A stretch of 64,000 nt of DNA from Gracilimonas sp017641085 (lineage in GTDB: Bacteria; Bacteroidota; Rhodothermia; Balneolales; Balneolaceae), in assembly GCF_046115515.1 (NCBI RefSeq), contig NZ_CP175953.1, one strand, 5' to 3'. Each line of letters begins with the position of its first letter. Position 1 is the stretch's first letter. Below the pieces are notes generated by a model. It searched no databases. It was not told the origin of the DNA and saw only the letters and a list, made by a program, of their open reading frames with translations. Both the position numbers and the translations under genes were made by a program. Shown piece after piece: positions 52,934 through 62,800 of the stretch.

Positions 52934-53036
52934 TTTCTTTCTCTTTCGCTGCTATTGTAGCCCCAGGCGATCTGTTATAGTTTGCTATCCATTAATGCAA
53001 TAATGCACTACCAAGTCGAGCAAAAAGCAGAAAATT

Positions 53037-54098
53037 ATGGCAGCCACTCAAAAAACAGATAATCCAGCCAATATCACGGATATGGGATCCAGGCACCATG
53101 AAAATAATGGAAGCCAGCCTAACTTTGATACTTTTGGTATAGGCCAAGAGGAAAAGGCTGAAAATTCGTCCTATCGCTCTCGCCTGATTGAGGAATTAAA
53201 CCTACAGATAACCCGATTAAGCGGTCACTTATCGGAAGAGGAACGGAAAAACAGACAATTACAGGATGAATTGTTCACCACTAAGCGAGAGCTGGCAGAA
53301 GGCAATGCTGAACTTCGCCTCAACCACAAAGAAGAGATCCGCACCCTTGAAAAAGATTACGAAGCCAGGATAAGAGAGCTGGAAAAAGAGGTGATGCAGC
53401 TTGAAACCGATAAACGATTTGATAAGCTGGAGTACAAAAATTCCAATCGGGATGGTATGACTCGCTTCCTGGATATGATTGAAGAAAATGGAGCTGATTT
53501 TGTGACTGCTATTATAACTCAGCTACAATCTGCCGGTCAAAACCCCGCCCAAGCTACTCCCCAGCAAATACAAGAAGCCGTTAAACAGCAAGCCCAGGCT
53601 CAAAAAGCTGAAAATTCTCAAAACTCTGAAAATCAGGAAACATCTGATGATGTGATTCATGATTCAGAAACAAATCCCACTGAATTAACCCACGAAGAAC
53701 AGCTAATGCAGGCAAAAGAAGAAATCAAACAGAATCTGTTAGATAACGCACTAAAAACCCTGGCTAACTCCGATATCAATATTCAGGAATTTGCTGAATT
53801 TGCCCGTGCCCAAATTGCCATAATGAGGGAAAACAATTTAAGCCTGGATGCCCAGGCATGGATTGAAATGGCCCGCACTTTGGCTCAAACCGCTATTGAA
53901 AAGAATATATCGGTTGAGCGTGTGGCCAATATTATTAAACCGCTTCTGGATGGAGTGAAAGGGTATGGCTTTATGCTCAAAGCCATGAACCCTGAAATGG
54001 CGACCGAACAACTGTTTAACCAATTCAATGTAGAGGCATCCGATGAAGTTAAGAAGCTTGTTTCCAAAGTCTTGGAAATCATCAAACAATCACTCTAA
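53037..54098 (+). CDS. Coiled-coil protein, first gene of the late operon
   Basis: The 353-aa protein has a long coiled coil at about 48-135 (EELNLQITRLSGHLSEEERK onward), a Gln/Ala-rich low-complexity linker (about 165-200), and a helical C-terminal domain (about 225-353). It resembles scaffold or spacer proteins of viral particles or secretion tips, but no family is recognised. Confidence 0.55.
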   Translation: MAATQKTDNPANITDMGSRHHENNGSQPNFDTFGIGQEEKAENSSYRSRLIEELNLQITRLSGHLSEEERKNRQLQDELFTTKRELAEGNAELRLNHKEEIRTLEKDYEARIRELEKEVMQLETDKRFDKLEYKNSNRDGMTRFLDMIEENGADFVTAIITQLQSAGQNPAQATPQQIQEAVKQQAQAQKAENSQNSENQETSDDVIHDSETNPTELTHEEQLMQAKEEIKQNLLDNALKTLANSDINIQEFAEFARAQIAIMRENNLSLDAQAWIEMARTLAQTAIEKNISVERVANIIKPLLDGVKGYGFMLKAMNPEMATEQLFNQFNVEASDEVKKLVSKVLEIIKQSL

Positions 54099-54108
54099 CC
54101 CCGAAGAA

Positions 54109-54345
54109 ATGCCCGTTGAAAAAACCAAATCGATATCTGACACCAGAAAATCATTGAATGCCAAGTTTGATAAGCCCGGCATTCATCCGGTAAGTGTGAG
54201 AGGCAAGTTTGCAGGGGTGATTTTAAGCCTCGGTGAAGATACTCGTGAAAAGACAGCCAAGCGGTTAGAAGAGTCTTTAAAACGAAATGAAGAGGCTACC
54301 ATCCTTGAAATACTGGACCTTATTGAACAATCTGAAACCGACTGA
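54109..54345 (+). CDS. Unknown 78-aa basic protein
   Basis: A soluble protein (MPVEKTKSISDTRKSLNAKF, then VRGKFAGVILSLGEDTREKT). The ATG at 54109 avoids a long overlap with the upstream gene. Two bases separate it from the transglutaminase-like gene. Confidence 0.5.
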   Translation: MPVEKTKSISDTRKSLNAKFDKPGIHPVSVRGKFAGVILSLGEDTREKTAKRLEESLKRNEEATILEILDLIEQSETD

Positions 54346-54347
54346 TT

Positions 54348-55559
54348 TTGAATACTTCTGTTTCTAAAAAGTTGCTCTCTACTCTTGGTAGAAACGAACT
54401 CCCCTGGCAGCCTTTACGGCAGCTTGGGGATGCTTCGTTAAAAGGATTTCGGATCCCTTATCCGGGAATGGATAAAGTGGTTCAGGTAGCCAAGCAATGG
54501 ATAGAAAATTACAGAAGTGAACAATTTGTGCGAGAAAAAGCCCTGTCCATCACCAGTGGAATGAGTGCCCGAAATACCCGGACCGGCCATTCCGATATGC
54601 GTAATTTTGATGCTATAGCCAAGGCTATTCACGATTACATAGTTCGGGAAATTTTATATGTAAGAGATCAAAACGGAGTGGAGAGGCTGCAAACCCCTGA
54701 TGCCACGTTAAAGTTGAAATCCGGTGATTGTGATGATATGGTGATTTTGGGCGGGGCTTTACTGGAATCGGTTGGCGTACCTACCCGGATTAAGTTGATT
54801 GGAGAAAAGCCGGGTGCGTTCAGTCATATCTATTTAGAGTATTTCTCAAATGACCAGTGGAAAAGTTTTGATCCCACGCTGGCCTTGTATCCGGGGTTTG
54901 AGTTTCCAAAAAGCAAAATCAAAGCCAATAAAACGGTTTCGGTTAATCGTCCGGTCCAAGAGTTGGGCGGATTTGATCCAGGCCATTCAAGCCATTCGGG
55001 ATTTTCTGATTTTGATCAACATTTCAATTCAAACGGTAGAATTATGGCAAGCGGATTTGTAACGGACCACTCCAGTGAATTAGGAGAGGCTAATTTTGAT
55101 GTAGAAAAGGTAGCTGCTATTGGCGAAAAAGCAGTAGGAATTTTATCCAAAATTAAGATTGGCGGAAAAAAAGAATCAGCGGCTGATAAATCTAAGCAAC
55201 AGGTTCAGAGTGAATTAAAAAGTCTGGGATATCCACAGTTTACGAAAATGAGTGGCTGGAAAGGCAATGAAGCTCAAAAGCTGGATGCTATGCAGGCTAT
55301 TTTGAATGCCGTGCAGGGAAATCCATCTGCAGCATCGACTATTACCGGCTGGCTTGAAGGTGGTAATGTAACCCCAGGAACCATTTCAAAGGTTAAGGCT
55401 CGGTTTGGGCAAAGCAGCAATATGGTTCCTCAGCTGCCAGGGGTTGCCAATGGATCCGGATCCAGCCAACTGCTTCTTATCGGCGGGGGCGGTTTGCTCT
55501 TGTTGGGCGTTGGATTTTTAGCCCTGAGAGGAAAGAAATCAAAAAACAAAGGTGAATAA
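54348..55559 (+). CDS. Transglutaminase-like protein fused to a tail-anchored module
   Basis: The 403-aa protein has three parts. Residues 40-190 are a transglutaminase/cysteine-peptidase core with a complete triad: Cys128 in GDCDD, His160 in FSHIYLEY and Asp175 in SFDPT. Residues 235-246 contain SGFVTDHSSELG, the motif found at the N-termini of the small proteins downstream. Residues 274-354 are a globular repeat domain (SGWKGNEAQK, NVTPGTISK) shared with the next gene. A C-terminal Gly/Leu-rich membrane helix with a Lys-rich tail (RGKKSKNKGE) follows. It thus looks like a fusion of an enzyme with a member of the small protein family. The start is TTG 54348. Confidence 0.75.
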   Translation: MNTSVSKKLLSTLGRNELPWQPLRQLGDASLKGFRIPYPGMDKVVQVAKQWIENYRSEQFVREKALSITSGMSARNTRTGHSDMRNFDAIAKAIHDYIVREILYVRDQNGVERLQTPDATLKLKSGDCDDMVILGGALLESVGVPTRIKLIGEKPGAFSHIYLEYFSNDQWKSFDPTLALYPGFEFPKSKIKANKTVSVNRPVQELGGFDPGHSSHSGFSDFDQHFNSNGRIMASGFVTDHSSELGEANFDVEKVAAIGEKAVGILSKIKIGGKKESAADKSKQQVQSELKSLGYPQFTKMSGWKGNEAQKLDAMQAILNAVQGNPSAASTITGWLEGGNVTPGTISKVKARFGQSSNMVPQLPGVANGSGSSQLLLIGGGGLLLLGVGFLALRGKKSKNKGE

Positions 55560-55561
55560 AT

Positions 55562-56149
55562 ATGGATAGTGGATTTATAGTATATGATGAACATGAGCTG
55601 GGTATCGACCCGGTTACAGCCGCAGCGGCAGGTAGCGGATTATTTAGTTTAGGTAAGAAAATTTTTGGAGGTAAAGAATCTCTGGCTGACAAGAATAAGC
55701 AGCAACTGCAGGACCAGCTGAAAAGTCAGGGATATCCAGAATTCACGAAAATGAGCGGCTGGAAAGGTAATGAAGCCCAAAAAGAAATGGGCATGCGGAC
55801 CATTTTAGTTGCCGTTAATGAATACCCCAATGCAGCCGTTAAAATTAGGGGCTGGCTTGAAGACGGGAATGTAACCCCTGATACCGTTCGTAAAACCAAA
55901 AATTGGTACCCGGAAAAAGGCAGTTACAAGGTTGAGCTGAAACAGCCTAAATCCGGCTCCAAAAACAATGTAAATAACATTATTAGCCAGGCTGCCAGTG
56001 CGATTGGTAAAAGTGGGGGCAGTAGTACGAAAAGCAATGTTCCTGCCCCGGTTGCCCAGGAAAGCCAGGGCGGAATAAACCCCATGTATTTGTATGCCGG
56101 TGGAGGATTGCTTCTGTTAGGCGTAGGGATTCTGGCGCTAAGAGGATAA
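55562..56149 (+). CDS. Tail-anchored repeat-domain protein 1
   Basis: The 195-aa protein starts with SGFIVYDEHELG, followed by the globular domain shared with the transglutaminase-like protein (FTKMSGWKGNEAQK near residue 60, GNVTPDTVRKTK near 103), a low-complexity linker, and a C-terminal helix MYLYAGGGLLLLGVGILALR. It may be a structural protein of an envelope or particle. The start lies two bases after the previous stop. Confidence 0.6.
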   Translation: MDSGFIVYDEHELGIDPVTAAAAGSGLFSLGKKIFGGKESLADKNKQQLQDQLKSQGYPEFTKMSGWKGNEAQKEMGMRTILVAVNEYPNAAVKIRGWLEDGNVTPDTVRKTKNWYPEKGSYKVELKQPKSGSKNNVNNIISQAASAIGKSGGSSTKSNVPAPVAQESQGGINPMYLYAGGGLLLLGVGILALRG

Positions 56150-56154
56150 CTGCT

Positions 56155-56496
56155 ATGGACACATCAATGTATGTATTTGATCAACCCAAAAATGAAGCCG
56201 AATTAGGTTTAGGCCCTGTGGTAGAGTCAAAAAATCAAGACCAAACAAACACAGAAAAAGAAAAAATTGATTGGTGGAGTAAAATTAACCAGGCATTAGC
56301 TACAGTGGATAAAGGCGCTGACACGGTCAACAAAGTTTTAAATACCGGGAAAAATGCTTCCGGTGTACCTGCAGACCCGGCTATGCAAACACCAGCTCAA
56401 CCACCTATTGACAAAAAAACGATTGGTTGGTTGCTGGCCGGAGCAGGTGCCATTTTTGGACTTATGAAGCTATCAACACCGAAAAAAGATAAATAA
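56155..56496 (+). CDS. Tail-anchored small protein 2
   Basis: The 113-aa protein starts with MYVFDQPKNEAELG, the recurring N-terminal motif, followed by a polar helical middle and a C-terminal helix WLLAGAGAIFGLMKLS with a Lys-rich tail. No known family. Confidence 0.55.
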   Translation: MDTSMYVFDQPKNEAELGLGPVVESKNQDQTNTEKEKIDWWSKINQALATVDKGADTVNKVLNTGKNASGVPADPAMQTPAQPPIDKKTIGWLLAGAGAIFGLMKLSTPKKDK

Positions 56497-56497
56497 G

Positions 56498-56905
56498 ATG
56501 GAAAATTCAGGATTTGTTTACTCCCACGAAAATCAGAGTGAGTTAGGTGCTATGATGGCCATCGCTCCAATGCAGGAAAAGCCATCAACTTCATCGAATG
56601 CCGGTGGGGATATTGTGGATACAAGGTCAAAGCCACGTGGCACAATTATACATGGGAGAAAACCAACAATATCTATCGTAAAACCACCTAAACCCACGGT
56701 ATCGGTACAGCCGGTGCAGAATCAAAAGCCGGAAAAAAAAGCCGAAACCAGCAAGCCTGCAACTCCCTCACAAAAAACGGTTGTGAAACAGGGCCCCCAG
56801 GCATCCGGGTTCGACTTCAAAGAATTTTACCAAGAAAATAAAACAGCGGTATTGATTGGAGGCGGGATCGGTGGATCTCTTCTGCTTTTAATGCTTTTAA
56901 AATAG
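56498..56905 (+). CDS. Tail-anchored small protein 3
   Basis: The 135-aa protein starts with MENSGFVYSHENQSELG, then a long Pro/Lys-rich extended linker (KPTISIVKPPKPTVSVQPVQ), and a C-terminal helix AVLIGGGIGGSLLLLMLLK at the very end. The linker could span a periplasm or cell wall. Confidence 0.6.
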   Translation: MENSGFVYSHENQSELGAMMAIAPMQEKPSTSSNAGGDIVDTRSKPRGTIIHGRKPTISIVKPPKPTVSVQPVQNQKPEKKAETSKPATPSQKTVVKQGPQASGFDFKEFYQENKTAVLIGGGIGGSLLLLMLLK

Positions 56906-56914
56906 GAGCTGATT

Positions 56915-57322
56915 ATGAGTTCATCGTATGTATATGAAGGCCCTGCCATTGCTGAACCTATCGGCAATTCGTTTGATCCAAGCCCGATTAGCCCAAAGCC
57001 GGAGGCCGTTCAGAATATTGTAACGGCGAAACTGGAAAGCCAAGATTTGAGCCAGCAATACCAGCCCTTGCAATTGGTAGATATCGGTTCCGGTAGAATT
57101 TGCAAGCCCAAAAACCAGCCGGAAAGTGATCAGAGTAAAGGAATTGTGGATGTAGATGTAAGTGGCAACGTCAAGAAAGTAGAAAAACCAGCTGAACCGG
57201 CTCAACAATCATTGTTAGATCAGATCGATGCCTGGGCAAGTGGGCTAACTCCTGAGCAATGGAAGAAATATGCAGTGTATGCCGGAATTGCCCTGGTAGG
57301 AAAAAAACTGTTATTCAAATGA
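56915..57322 (+). CDS. Tail-anchored small protein 4
   Basis: The 135-aa protein starts MSSSYVYEGPAIAEPIG, a variant of the recurring N-terminal motif, followed by a polar linker, an amphipathic helix and a short C-terminal hydrophobic helix (YAVYAGIALVGKKLLF). It is coupled to the next gene by ATGA. Confidence 0.5.
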   Translation: MSSSYVYEGPAIAEPIGNSFDPSPISPKPEAVQNIVTAKLESQDLSQQYQPLQLVDIGSGRICKPKNQPESDQSKGIVDVDVSGNVKKVEKPAEPAQQSLLDQIDAWASGLTPEQWKKYAVYAGIALVGKKLLFK

Positions 57323-57795
57323 GTAGTCGGTTTGTAACCATATCACCACAAAATTTGGCATTAGCCGATTCCTTTACTGCCGATCAGGTAATAGGTAACC
57401 GGCTTAAGCTGAAAAAGGATGTAGTTGTGCGATTGGGTAATCCTACAAGCCCAGACACCGAAGTTTGGAAAGCCGGTTTTTTAAGCCCACCGGTGTATTC
57501 CTGGGTGCAAAAAACCGATGGTTTGTATTGGGTGGTAGGGGAGTTAAAGCCTATCCGATATGTAAAGCACTCAAAATCTGATTTTGAATTAATTCCGGAT
57601 TCCGGAGGGGCTGAATTCATGGCAGTCAATGGCGATAACGGTTGGTTTACTAACCCGTTTGAAAACTTTGAAAAGAATATTAAGGACACATTAAAAATAC
57701 TGGTACCTGTTGCAGTGGTTGGAGTAGGGATCTATGCGCTTGGTCCGGTTGCCTCATTTTTTATTAAGTCAAAAATAGCAAAGAAGTCTAAATGA
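57319..57795 (+). CDS. Tail-anchored small protein 5
   Basis: The 158-aa protein starts MSSRFVTISPQNLALADSF, then a beta-rich domain (VVVRLGNPTSPDTEVWKAGF, YWVVGELKPIRYVKH) and a C-terminal membrane helix ILVPVAVVGVGIYALG with a Lys-rich tail. The beta domain may be an SH3-like or Ig-like fold. Confidence 0.55.
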   Translation: MSSRFVTISPQNLALADSFTADQVIGNRLKLKKDVVVRLGNPTSPDTEVWKAGFLSPPVYSWVQKTDGLYWVVGELKPIRYVKHSKSDFELIPDSGGAEFMAVNGDNGWFTNPFENFEKNIKDTLKILVPVAVVGVGIYALGPVASFFIKSKIAKKSK

Positions 57796-58229
57796 AAGGT
57801 TATTCATCATCATACATACAGGGATTGCCGGAAGCTGAATTTGAGCTGATGGACCAGCCATTGGGAGAAACTTTTATCGACCGATTTCTGGAAAAAAATA
57901 AAGGCACACTGGCTAACACCTTTGCCAATTTGATAGATACCTATGCAGCTGATGAAAAAGGGCGGTTGTTTACGCTGGCCATAGCCGCTTCCGGATATAC
58001 AAATGATATCCAAGGCCTACAAAATTTTTATAGCATTAATGAAAAAGTGATAGATAAATACTTCTCATTCATTGATATGAAAGCGCTGGCTAATGCCATC
58101 GGTGGAAACTTGGAAAAAGAAATTGTGGATTCAACTGCACAGTGGATCCGAACCCGAATGCCTGCTTTTATAGCCGGTGCCGGTCTGATTGCAGGTTATG
58201 TTTATATCTCAAAAAAAAGGAGTTCATAA
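57792..58229 (+). CDS. Tail-anchored small protein 6
   Basis: The 145-aa protein starts MKGYSSSYIQGLPEAEFELM, then a helical body and a C-terminal membrane helix FIAGAGLIAGYVYI with a basic end (KKRSS). Its stop overlaps the ATPase start by one base (TAATG). Confidence 0.55.
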   Translation: MKGYSSSYIQGLPEAEFELMDQPLGETFIDRFLEKNKGTLANTFANLIDTYAADEKGRLFTLAIAASGYTNDIQGLQNFYSINEKVIDKYFSFIDMKALANAIGGNLEKEIVDSTAQWIRTRMPAFIAGAGLIAGYVYISKKRSS

Positions 58230-58942
58230 TGGGAGTTACGGCATCAGAACTGTCAAAAATGGAGTTTGATACTTACAAGCTTTCTCACCCCTGGGATAAA
58301 ATTGTAGGAAAGCCAGAAGTAAATGGAAGTATTCTTTTGTATTCCCCGGCTGGCAGCGGAAAAAGCACCGTGGCTATGCAGCTATGCGATGAGTTTACCA
58401 ATCACGGCAACGTACTTTATGTGGCTGCTGAGGAAGGAATTTCAGCGACTCTAAAAGACAAGGTGAACCGATCTAACCTGCAAAAAAGTGAGATTGATTT
58501 TCACGAATGGGAAGGTGAAGAGAAGCTGAAAAAGTATATCCTGAAAAACGACATTAATATCTTGTGCATCGATAGTTATACCATTATCGATGAACGCCTG
58601 TCAACCTTTGAGCCCTTCCGTTTATGGTGCCGTGAGCATGATGTTTTCTTTATCACCATCGTACAGCAAACTAAAGATGGCAAGTTTTATGGTAAGGCAT
58701 CAGCTGGCTTTAATGTGGACTGTAAAATCCAGGTAATTGATGGGCGGCCATCCACAGAGGCAACCGGAAAAAACCGTTTTGGACCACTTTATACCCACGA
58801 TGAAGATTTGACTCAAAATCCGGCAACTAAGCCTAAGAAATCCCGGAAAAAGAAGTCCACTAAAAAGAAGAAATCTACATCCGGACCCAAAGATTTTGAT
58901 GCTTCCATGAGTGAAGTAGAGCAAATGATGAAGAATATCTGA
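58229..58942 (+). CDS. RecA/RadA-like P-loop ATPase
   Basis: The 237-aa protein has Walker A SPAGSGKST at residues 39-47, Walker B ILCIDSYT near 112, and the sequence YGKASAGFNVDCKIQV, all resembling RadA/DnaB-family RecA-fold ATPases. A very Lys-rich C-terminal tail (about 198-217) could bind nucleic acid. The FtsK/HerA packaging motifs are not evident. It may drive DNA transactions or substrate handling for the late operon. The start ATG 58229 overlaps the upstream TAA. Confidence 0.72.
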   Translation: MGVTASELSKMEFDTYKLSHPWDKIVGKPEVNGSILLYSPAGSGKSTVAMQLCDEFTNHGNVLYVAAEEGISATLKDKVNRSNLQKSEIDFHEWEGEEKLKKYILKNDINILCIDSYTIIDERLSTFEPFRLWCREHDVFFITIVQQTKDGKFYGKASAGFNVDCKIQVIDGRPSTEATGKNRFGPLYTHDEDLTQNPATKPKKSRKKKSTKKKKSTSGPKDFDASMSEVEQMMKNI

Positions 58943-58943
58943 T

Positions 58944-59801
58944 ATGTCGAAATCAGCCAAAGATATCGCCCGTTTCCGAAAGAACCTTAAACAGTTTATA
59001 AAGCTGAAAAGTGCAGGAAAGCTGAATGGACAAGCTGCAGCCATAGAGGAAAAATTAACGGAAACCGCTGGTCTTATTGGTTTAGACTTTCAGGAAGAAA
59101 GCCAAAAGGCAGCACCCGAGACAACAAGGAAAAACCCAGGTATGGATAAAAATAACGAGGAAGGTGCCCTTAAAAAGGAAAAGGATGAAGCCCGAGAAAA
59201 CCCCGTTGAAGTTCCTTTTTCATTGACACTTGAAGAGCTGGATAACCTTCATTCGATTCGATCTGTTAGAAAGCTCAATAGTTATGTTGGATTTCAGCAC
59301 CCTTGCTATGCAAAGCGGCATAGTGGGGTGAGTGAAAAGGCTCACATTTCCTTTCATTACGACCCAGATTACCGAAACAAGGTTTATACCTTAAAACTTC
59401 TTTTGGATGGCCAGGTTGAATATACAGCCTGTGCAAAGGGGGAAAAGGCAAACTTTAAGGCCGCTTGGAAGGAAATTTTAAAGAAGTATAGTGATCTGGA
59501 AATCGTCATTGAAAAGCAGGACCATGCTAAAAAGGTGCTGGGAGCCAAAGAGTATAAGCGACAGGAAAAAGAGTTTGAAAATTCAAAAAAAACCCCTACA
59601 AAAAAATCGAATAAGAAAAGTGGATATAACAAATCCGCTAAATCCAAAAGTCAAAAACCCTCTACAAAAAAATCTAAAGATGATTCTGGGAATAACGAAT
59701 CCCGTAATTCCCAAACAGGTGAAATAGACTTGGAAGAGGCTAGTGAGCAGCTTGAAGAGGCGAAATCAGTATTTCAAATGCTTAAAGAAAAATACGGTTG
59801 A
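58944..59801 (+). CDS. Unknown Lys-rich 285-aa protein
   Basis: A helical start (MSKSAKDIARFRKNLKQFIK), a middle domain (about 95-180, YVGFQHPCYAKRHSGVSEKA), and a Lys/Ser-rich low-complexity tail (about 200-250). It lies one base behind the ATPase stop and one before the giant gene. It may be a DNA-binding structural protein. Confidence 0.5.
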   Translation: MSKSAKDIARFRKNLKQFIKLKSAGKLNGQAAAIEEKLTETAGLIGLDFQEESQKAAPETTRKNPGMDKNNEEGALKKEKDEARENPVEVPFSLTLEELDNLHSIRSVRKLNSYVGFQHPCYAKRHSGVSEKAHISFHYDPDYRNKVYTLKLLLDGQVEYTACAKGEKANFKAAWKEILKKYSDLEIVIEKQDHAKKVLGAKEYKRQEKEFENSKKTPTKKSNKKSGYNKSAKSKSQKPSTKKSKDDSGNNESRNSQTGEIDLEEASEQLEEAKSVFQMLKEKYG

Positions 59802-59802
59802 T

Positions 59803-62800
59803 ATGAGCAGAAGAAACCCTACAGTGTCAGCATTTGAGAAAATCTCGATATCGGATTATCCAGGTATTTTTGGAGACTTCGATAACGATGGGATTCAGAA
59901 TGTGGATGATCCCCATCCACAACAGGCCGGCGATACGGAAACCGTTGAAGAGGTAAAGCTCTCCGAAGAGATTGAGAAGTTAATTGAGCTGCGAAATGAA
60001 TACCAGGAAGCGCTGAATGAGGTAATGAATAAGCTGAAGTCCATTGATGTTGAGTCTAAGGTTAAAGGCCGGGTTAAATCTCCGTATTCAGTTATTAACA
60101 AATTGAGACGTAAGAGAATCAGTGGCAAGATTGAAAAAGCCGAGAAAGGCGAGCTTTACACTAAAGGGCTAACAGATATGGTCGGGTGTATGATCATCGT
60201 CAATGACCAGTACGCTTTAAATAAAGTGCTGGAAGCTATTGAGTCAGGGGAAGTAGGTTCAATATTTGAGCATGAAGATTTTTATAAAAACCCGTTAAAT
60301 GGCTATAGAGCCCATCATTTTATAGTGCATACCGAAGATGATATCTCCGTAGAAATCCAGGTAAAAACGAAGAGAATGGCAGCTATCTCGTCTGCCTCAC
60401 ATACGGCCTATAAAGAGGGGAATTTGAATTCCGAAGAGTTATTGCGCTTAACAAGCCTGGCTGTAAAAGCAGATAACCATAATGAAGCGGCTAAAAAGGA
60501 GCTGGATCCTTTGCTGGCTGATATGGATAAACTGGAACAGCGGCTAACGGTTCGGGAAAACAGGGCGGCTCCAAAAACCGCTTATCAAAAGAAATTGGAG
60601 AAGCTGCAGGCTGAATTTCGTGAGTTGCTGGGTATGTACTACACGCTCATGAGCATTGATAAGATGCCGGTTGAAGTAATTGATGAAGCTGGCCAGGCAC
60701 TAGAAAAAGTTGCCAATACGCTGCATCTAGACTTTGATCAGGAGCTCAAAAGCTTCCAAGTAGCGGAATCACCAGAGCGATCCGACAGTCAAACTACAGG
60801 TTTAGCGCTTAATGAAGATCTGGATTTAAGCCAGTATCAGCCTATAAACTTGACTAAGAGTGAACGGCAAAAAATTAATGAAGCCTCCATCAAGATCCTG
60901 GAAAAACAGGATCGGGAAATTACCCTGGATGATATTAAAACCCTGCGAAAATACACCGGTGCCGGTGGGGTAGGGTATGCCTCAGATGCCTATAAACGAG
61001 GCAAAATGAATGAGCATTATACGTCCTATTCCGTTATTCAAATGATGTGGCAGAAGCTGCAGAATATGGGAGTGAAGGCCGGTAATTTCTTAGAGCCAGG
61101 ATCCGGAATTGGTAATTTTGCCGGCTTCATACCGGATAGAGATAAATTCCAGATGGTTATGGTTGAGAAATCACCAATATCCTCTCGGATATCCTCTCTT
61201 TTATTCCCTAATCAACAGGTAATCCATGGGAATTTTGCCGATGTGGATCTGGACCGGTATAACCTGAATGGAGCAATAGGTAATGTGCCTTTTGGGAACA
61301 TTAAAATATATACTCGAAAAGATCCTCTGGCTGGGCTGAAACCCAACATTCATGATTATTTCATTTTAAAATCCATGGACACGGTTGCACCAGGTAGCCC
61401 GATTGCCCTGATAACATCTACCGGCACCATGGATAAAAAGAATAGCCGGTTAAGAAAGGCTATGATTGAACGGGCTCAATTTGTAGGGGCCTACCGGTTG
61501 CCATCTACGGCATTCAAAGAGAATGCAGCTACCAGTGTAACCACCGATATCCTGATATTTCAAAAATATCCATCTGGTGGTGCTAATGTGGATAACGAAC
61601 TGAATAATTTATTCGCAAACACTGCTTTATCCGAGTCGGTTATTATCTATGAAGGGGAAGAGTATAAAGCATTTTATAACCCCTACTATGATCAATATCC
61701 AGATCATGTGTTAGGAGAGCACATTCAAGGGCATGATGTCCAATTTTATTCCAGAATGGGAGTAAAAGGGGAGCTAACCGGTTCAATTATTGAACAGGTG
61801 CTTTCTGATGGAATTGAATTTCCGTTTGCACTTCCGGAAACCAAGCGCCTGCACAATCATGATGATGGTATTTACCTGGATTTAACCAGGACATATAGCA
61901 GTGGTTCCCTGGTGTATCATGAAGGTAGCTTCTATGAAAAGCAGAACAAGACATTCAAGAAAATATCAGTCAGTCAGTCAAATAAGGAACGGGTTAGAAG
62001 TGCATGTGAGCTGCTGGATGTCTATTCAGATTTTGTTACAGCCTTGGCAAAAGGAACCGGCAATATTGAAAATTTAAGAGAAGCATTTAAAGCCCGAACC
62101 GATTCACATATTGATCAATATGGGATTCCGGATGAAGATGATGCCCTTAGAAGTGAATTCAAGTATGATTCCAGGCTATATAAACTCACTACCTTTGTCA
62201 AGAGAAACCCAACTACAGGTGAGCTGAAGTATGCGGATATCTATGAAGCTGAGAGCATGTATAATAAGCAGTATGTTCCAAAGCTGAGTGATAGTAAGAA
62301 CATGGATGAACTTGCGATCTTTGGCCATTCAATAGGAGCTGATCTGGATCTGGATTATTACCATAGTGTATATGAAGGGGGGACCGCTGATCGGGCGGAA
62401 GTTGAGAAGGCTCTTAAAGCACACGAAAGCTTCTTTTACAATCCGGAAACCGATAAGTTTGAATATAAATATGAATATCTATCAGGGAATGTCCGCAAGA
62501 AGCTTGATGTGGCCATGGAAAACAACCTGGATAAAAACATCAAGGCGTTAAAAGAAGTAGTTCCGGAAAAAGTAACGATCTATGAGATTGGCCTAAGCCC
62601 GAGACACATTTTTACCTATCTACCGGCAGAAGCTATATCCGACTGGCTGGAAGATACCCTGGGCTACCATAAGGTAGAGCTGGGGCTGTTTAAAGATAAA
62701 GCGGATCTGGGCAACCGCTTCTATATGAAGTTCCGGGATTACAGCTCTTATGTGGATCCATCAGCACAGGATATGAACCTGGGATGGGGGAATACAGCCT

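Noticed and set aside
58229..58942. ATPase as a virion DNA-packaging (FtsK/HerA) enzyme
   Set aside because: The motifs fit RecA/RadA-type ATPases better, and no major capsid or packaging partner is visible, so a tailless-virus assignment is not supported here.
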